Assembly (NCBI GenBank): GCA_028455995.1
Contig: JABELC010000007.1
Location: 806,001 to 870,000, forward strand
Direction: 5' to 3'
From: Scleromitrula shiraiana
Taxonomy: Eukaryota > Ascomycota > Leotiomycetes > Helotiales > Sclerotiniaceae
DNA: 64,000 nt
The notes under the pieces were generated by a model. That model was given only the letters and a program-made list of their open reading frames with translations. It made no database searches and was not told the DNA's origin. The translations under genes and the position numbers were made by a program. Below, one piece after another: positions 58,775 through 64,000 of the stretch. Numbering within the stretch: position 1 is the first letter of the stretch; every line of letters starts with the position of its first letter.

Positions 58775-59355
58775 TTGTGTGAAGGGGAATATTGAAGTGT
58801 GTTTTTTATCGGCACTATGGTCTATATGATTGGTTTTCACAGCTATTTTGGTGTATACCTGATGGGAATGCGATATATTCGTGGAATAGGAAGTCTATTG
58901 TTAGGAACAGTTGTGTATAAACGACATAGGAGGGAAGTTCTCAACCCAGCAATGAAATCTTATATAGAGCACGAACCTCATCATCGCAAAATGAGAATAT
59001 TGAAGAATGTTCACCAGTGATGCATATCGGAATCGGGCATGCCATATTTGTTTCGCCTTCACATGTAACCCTAAGAAATCCGGGCATGATAATCACCACA
59101 TACATACCAGCCGAACAACACACTACATAAAGGAATACTGTACCACCATATCCTGCTTGCATACGATGTCGTCAAGAATCCAAACTCTCAAACGTAAACG
59201 TAAGCCACACCGACACCTGTGGCCTCCATGTGGCTTGCCCCTAACGCACAGACCCTATGCTTCCCTCCTGGTCCGTACAAAAAATAAACCACCACACGAT
59301 GTCCCAAAAAGCAAAAAAATCAAAAAAAAAATAAACCAGAAATGTCAAAAGATTT
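58775..59355. other. Intergenic between Hsp70-like gene and tRNA
   Basis: No gene seen; short frames here lack features. An A-rich run precedes the tRNA 3' end (59279-59335). Read on the minus strand it gives T runs just downstream of the tRNA, suitable as a Pol III terminator. Confidence 0.5.
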
Positions 59356-59427
59356 TGCAACTGCCGTGAATCGAACACGAACCTCCACCTTGGAAGGGTG
59401 GAATCCTAACCATTGGACCACAGAAGC
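59356..59427 (-). tRNA. tRNA-Gly (anticodon TCC)
   Basis: On the minus strand the 72-nt sequence folds as a cloverleaf. D arm GTCC-AATGGTTA-GGAT, anticodon stem CCACC/GGTGG around the loop CTTCCAA (anticodon TCC, reading GGA), variable AGGT, T arm TCGTG-TTCGATT-CACGG, and discriminator A. There is no intron. The acceptor stem GCTTCTG against CAGTTGC pairs at five positions but has two adjacent T-T mismatches (3-70 and 4-69), so it may be a weakened or pseudogenised copy. The A box (TGGTCCAATGG) and B box (GGTTCGTGTTCGATTC) are present. Confidence 0.82.
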
Positions 59428-62387
59428 TGTTTAGCTGATTTGATGGTGAGAGTCGCGATTGTAGATTTATGAAGGAATGGATCAGCTAAACGGACTGGTG
59501 GGGGCATTTTCTTTGTGGTTTGTAAGGGTGGGGAATTGTTGGTCCGTTCCGAGGATTGTAACGACATTGAGCTGCACGGATTACTGAATTGTCTAATTAA
59601 TATTGATGGATGGTGGGGGTGTCTATTTTGCTTTTTTGGGGAGTGATGGGATGAGCGGTTTGTTGCGGATATGGGGTCCTGTATGCTATACTCGGTGTTC
59701 CATCGAGATACTGATGAAAAGAATGGAAGCGTATTATCGGCCTTAAAATATCTCGGAGCGGGTAAGGTATGGGGCAAGTTTCGGGGTACATAGGATGGAT
59801 GATATTGGTATTTTCTGATATAACTTCAGTTGCCAGTGTAGCAGAGATAAAAATTACATTGTTTTCAGTAAGCTTTAATGCTTGGTTTTTATCTGGTTCA
59901 TAAATAATAAGTGGTTAGTTATTCCATCTAAAACTCTTTGTCGGTGGTTCACTTTAATCTTCAAGCTATATCCTATTTACGTATCACGACATTGAGCTAT
60001 TTGAGAATAGAGTTATGAGATTGAGTTTATATCGAAAAATATTTAGGGGAGGCGGGGGGTCTCAAGACAGGTTTTACTTCTGTGAGAAAGATTGCCTTGG
60101 AAAGTCTCTTGCGGACCATGTATCTATGTAATGAAGCCGATATGCTGGAGTGCCGGACAAGTTGGAATTTCCTGAATTTCTGATCCAGAAAGAGAATTAA
60201 CGTTGGGGCTCTGTATTCTCATTGTTCTTAGTACGCTCAAACCTTCGAGAAATCCATACTTTACCTAGTGTGGAATTTGACATTGGTGCATTACACTTAA
60301 AAATTCATCTAGATTCTTTAAAGATGTATGGAAACGACGCGTATTGTAGTTTCGGACTATATACTCCACCGGTTGACCGGAAGACATGCAACAAAATACT
60401 TCTCCCAAACTCTAAATCGACGGGCTATCTTACCTCAGGAACTTATTCATATTTCCTTCCCGAACGAGGGGAATGCGCCAATAAGAATCTCTATCTACAT
60501 CCGAACATCCGGGTAGATATACAACAAAAGCTTATAGAATGATTCTTCTTTCGTCGCTAATCGTACTCTATGGAGTAACAAATGAATGTTTTAAGAAGTT
60601 AAAACCGACCCACGTTGCTAATTTGGTATTCAACTAATCGTCACCTATGATTTAGCATAAACTAGTGACGGGAGAGCGGATGTTCTACTCTCTGAGGTTG
60701 AGATGGTATTCAGTTTGCCATGTTTATACATAGGGCTACATCCTTGTGATATAACGGGGAAATTTTCATGAGGTTCAGATATAAGGAATTGCGATTGGAA
60801 AACAAGAGACTTGAGATGCGTAAAGTTTGATATCAATTAGCTTCGTGCCAATTGATGACCGAACTTACATTTGAACACGTTCTTTGATTGAGATTCGGAC
60901 TATTGAAGAGATGATAGGTTGAAATTTCGTTTTTGAAATGGAGGAACAATGATGCAGGAATCTGATGATGGTAGAGACCAGATGTCGAAGCATGGCACTT
61001 ACAACAAGAACATTGGCTATACTTTACAATCAACACATATCAAACAATGCATTAGAGCTGCCAAACTTGGAAGCCATAAATCCATTGTAGTATGCCGAAA
61101 CAATATTGTCTATCAGCTCGTTCCCTGGAAATTCCATCACAGTGAAATCTACCAATGGTAGCAGAATATTAATCACCATCGTTGTACCTCGTCCAGCACT
61201 TTCTTGGTATTTGCGTTCAGTCGAGACAACCACGCTATGCCGGTAATGTAAACTCTTCTCTCATAATACATGAGTGCTTCCCAACAATCTGTGGCTTGAA
61301 CTTTCTACCCAGCGAGAAGAGAAGCCATGAAAAATAGGGACAATATAGATAGATGACAATGTTTCGGGCCAACTTGGCTGTTCCAAATCAAACTATAAGT
61401 TAGAATTCTCTAGTAGATCATACTCCTGCACTAGCAGCAAGAAAGTTTCCGGGAGATGTTTGGATTGTATCTCCTGGAGCTCTCAGGAGTGGGGGAAATT
61501 GAGCGCTCTATCCTTGAACCAAATTCTCTTCCTTAAATTTGTGACTCTGACAACTTGATAAAGCTTTACGGCCTTGAACAGGTTCACAAATTTTAAACAT
61601 TTGACTACGCATCCATCTGATTCACCTGCCATGAGACTAAGCCATTATATGGGTATCATCGAGTAGGCCCAGAGGCTCAATGCTAAGTCAATGAGCAATA
61701 TCAAAATTAGGTTTGATTGTAGATTTAAACATCTACGAGAAAGCTCAGGTGTATATGATGATGGCCTTGATCTCATGCAAAGCCAATGGAGAGTCTGATT
61801 ATGCCATGTTTTCGATATATCTTGAGACTGATGCAAGTATAGACAAATGATGGAGAGGGTAAAGTTGATGAATATGGGAACGAAGGCGGGGGCGTAAGGG
61901 GTGAGAAGTAGGGAAGAGACAACAGAATCGATCAAGGATTCATGCACAAGTATACTGCTTTCCATACGTCATTCTGGTAATTTTGACGAGAATGAAGAAC
62001 ATAAAAAGAATTCTTACAGTTTCATTATAAGTATATAGTACCATCCGTATACGACAAGATATCCTCGAGATATCTTGAATGTGGTTGATTTCACCGCCTT
62101 TTCATTCGAATATGGCAGAAAAATGATGGCGGGGAAATTTTCCTTGGATACAAATTATTTACTGTATAGGATCGCGGCTAAAGCGTACAATTTATTATTC
62201 CTTATTGTTACTATTCATTTATTCAGCTTCAAATTATTACAGTATGGTGTAGCTTCACGTACAGTATCACGCAAATATAGACAAAATTCGTGCAGCTATT
62301 CCCATACTCTTGTAATTGGTGCTTGGCTGAGTTCTTAAAGTTTACAACTAAGTTCTAGAAACAAACCAGTGCTTTCCCTCTATCGTC
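59428..62387. other. Intergenic region, no supported gene
   Basis: About 3 kb of AT-rich DNA without repeats of note. Open frames at 60222-60542 (no ATG) and 61645-61965 (minus, ATG, 106 codons, two hydrophobic stretches) have no recognisable motif. The right end should contain the PRMT5 promoter. Relict mobile DNA is possible but no terminal repeats were identified. Confidence 0.5.
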
Positions 62388-64000
62388 ATGGCTTCTCAAG
62401 ACCCCCCAATTGCTGAGATTGAGTCTAATACAGCCCCTGAGGATGTTCCCCCAATATTTTATATTGGACATCATGAGTCGAAAAGACCTTTGCCTGTTAC
62501 AGATTTTCTCCTGCAACAGGCTTTAGATGTTGGGGTATGCATTATCTTTGCGCAATTCTTTTGGTTGTTTTCAATTCAGGCTTTCACTAACACTGCAGAT
62601 CATAGTATGATATGCTTACAAGCCCCATCACAAGTCCTCATTTTCATTCGAGAGTGCTCACTTTAATCTCAAATTACCTCGCCGAGTTATCGGCCCTCGA
62701 GTCGAGCCATGGCACAAACAAGTCAACTCCTTCAATTCCGATCATTCCCCCCTTGGATCCTGTCGACACACCTCTAACACCTTGTGATACTGTCTCACAG
62801 CTCATCGCATATTCTAGCCCTTGGATCGATATATGTTCTCCAGATCCTCTAATTTCAAGCATCTCACGCCAGGTGTTGAATATCGAAATAGCATATGCAT
62901 CTTTCTGTGGTGTTGGTAACGTTATCATACCTGGGCCTAGGACATATAGCAGCGGATCGATAGATAGCGATGGACTCCTTCAATATGCTCGTGCAATTCA
63001 AGAAGCACTTGTAATTGGAAGCTACATCAACATATCAATCCATATACCAATGTACGGCCATGAAGAGCAAAAAGAAATTACTGGGGACCTTTTGCCGTTT
63101 GCTAGATTTGACAGTCAGAAGGAGCAGAGCGGTAATAATAAGGAAGTTGATTTGTATGAAACATGGGATGCTTGGAACCTGATCCGGAATGTATGTAAAT
63201 ACAATTCCAGACTTTCAGTAGGTAAGAAATCATCTAAGCTGTATACCTCGAGCCTCTCATATATCTTTATCATTCATTGTTTTCTTCCCTGGTAAACCGC
63301 AAATTCACTTGCCGCAATAGATCGGATCCTCAGACTACTTCAATACAATCTTCTGGGATTATAGTCTGCTAAGCACTAACCATATTCCTCATTACAACCA
63401 GCTAACCAGAAACTACAGCATTGTCACTACCTCGTCAACTTTCAATCGAATCTCTGCAGTCTCGTTGGTTTGCCGAGCCATTAAGGATATTGTCTTTTGC
63501 CCCGTCAACATTCTTAAAGAATAAAGGTGGGCATCCAGTGTTGAGCAAGGCTCATCAAAATTTAATCACTCGCTACATGAAGTTGAAACAGGCTCCATGG
63601 CTTCTCTTGTGCGATGTCGGTCCCATACCTGGTATGGATGATCCAACGGAGCAGATCCCAGTAGCAGATGGGTATGTATCACCAAGCATTGTTCAAGATG
63701 CGTCAGGATCTGCATCGCCTACCCCAACAGAGGCAGCAGAACGTGCCAAGAAAGATGCAGCTAAAGCGCAGGCTAAACCGAAAGATGTCGCAGCTCATCT
63801 GGTATACCTTAGATATCTCCAAAGAAACCAGCCTCCTAAGACTGCAATTGAAAGTTTTGGCGCGGGCTACCAGGATTATTTGCAAGCTCCTCTGCAACCG
63901 CTGACTGATAATCTGGAGTCTATAACATATGAAGTCTTTGAGAAAGATCCTGTCAAGTACGATTGGTACGAGAAGGCTATAGTCCAGGCACTTTCAGATT
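62388..64000 (+). CDS. skb1: Type II protein arginine methyltransferase PRMT5/Skb1 (5' part)
   Basis: Three exons are seen (62388-62534, 62606-63221, 63419 to the window end), giving about 448 residues before the cut. The N-terminal TIM-barrel part includes LPVTDFLLQQALDVGYDMLTSPITSPHFHSRV, ELISYSSPWIDICSPDPL-like sequence, QVLNIEIAYASFCGVGNVIIPGP and LYETWDAWNLIRNVCKYNSRLSVAL. The sequence then reaches DLESITYEVFEKDPVKYDWYEKAIVQAL-like text, the entrance of the methyltransferase domain. PRMT5 makes symmetric dimethylarginine on histones, Sm proteins and, in yeasts, acts with Swe1/Shk1 in cell-cycle control. A ~60-residue Ala/Lys-rich insertion (ASPTPTEAAERAKKDAAKAQAKP) is a fungal feature. 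The catalytic GAGRGP and double-Glu loops lie outside the window. Confidence 0.92.

Noticed and set aside
60222..60542. 106-codon frame downstream of the tRNA
   Set aside because: No ATG start, no motif, and ordinary AT-rich context; probably chance.
61645..61965. 106-codon minus-strand frame with hydrophobic stretches
   Set aside because: It has an ATG and could encode a small membrane protein, but nothing else supports it; chance length for this base composition.
1..64000. CRISPR array, operon, bacterial-type regulatory elements or biosynthetic gene cluster
   Set aside because: Tandem repeats here are contiguous with no unique spacers, genes contain spliceosomal introns and neighbouring genes are unrelated housekeeping functions.

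Overview
The window is nuclear DNA from a filamentous ascomycete. Short phase-consistent spliceosomal introns (45-250 nt, mostly GTAAGT/GTATGT donors and CTAAC-like branch sites) interrupt most genes, gene order is mixed on both strands, and the proteins include fungus-specific families (Dad3, Mch1, fungal-type UNC-45, Rod1/CreD-type arrestin, yeast-type ADH). The low G+C intergenic DNA, full of microsatellites, and the general look of the proteins suggest a leotiomycete close to Botrytis or Sclerotinia. That placement is inference from familiarity, not from a search.

Layout. 1-6.9 kb: gene-poor DNA with microsatellites and G-rich tracts. 6.9-12.3 kb: a very large WD40/disordered protein (+). 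14.0-18.5 kb: mitochondrial ribosomal protein uS5m (+), the DASH kinetochore subunit Dad3 (-) and Arp3 (-). 19.8-26.7 kb: a taspase-like threonine aspartase (+), TFIIH subunit Tfb4 (-) and an UNC-45/She4 myosin chaperone (+). 27.2-29.8 kb: an acidic nuclear protein with an EVE/ASCH-like fold (-), preceded by an MluI box. 31.3-32.5 kb: zinc alcohol dehydrogenase (-). 35.3-37.0 kb: Mch1-like transporter (-). 38.0-40.1 kb: arrestin-related ubiquitin-ligase adaptor (-). 40.1-46.9 kb: a second gene desert rich in tandem repeats. 47.0-48.9 kb: Ser/Pro-rich nuclear protein (-). 49.7-51.1 kb: aquaglyceroporin (-). 52.2-58.8 kb: a divergent pair, a SANT-like/coiled-coil/zinc-finger protein (-) and an Hsp70-like ATPase (+). 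59.4 kb: tRNA-Gly. 62.4-64.0 kb: PRMT5/Skb1 (+), cut by the window edge.

Most genes are housekeeping and unrelated in function; there is no operon and no biosynthetic cluster. Two themes link some of them. One is actin and cell architecture (Arp3, the UNC-45/She4 chaperone for myosin, Dad3 for chromosome-microtubule attachment). The other is nuclear regulation (Tfb4, PRMT5, taspase, the EVE-like protein, the Ser/Pro-rich protein). The only accessory-looking locus is the divergent zinc-finger/Hsp70-like pair at 52-59 kb, my best candidate for an undescribed system. The oddest sequence-level signal is the abrupt switching between C-rich and G-rich strands inside single genes (around 16.0, 26.4, 27.5 and 35.6-36.75 kb).

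Exon boundaries below were read by eye from splice signals and checked for reading-frame consistency. No homology search was possible.
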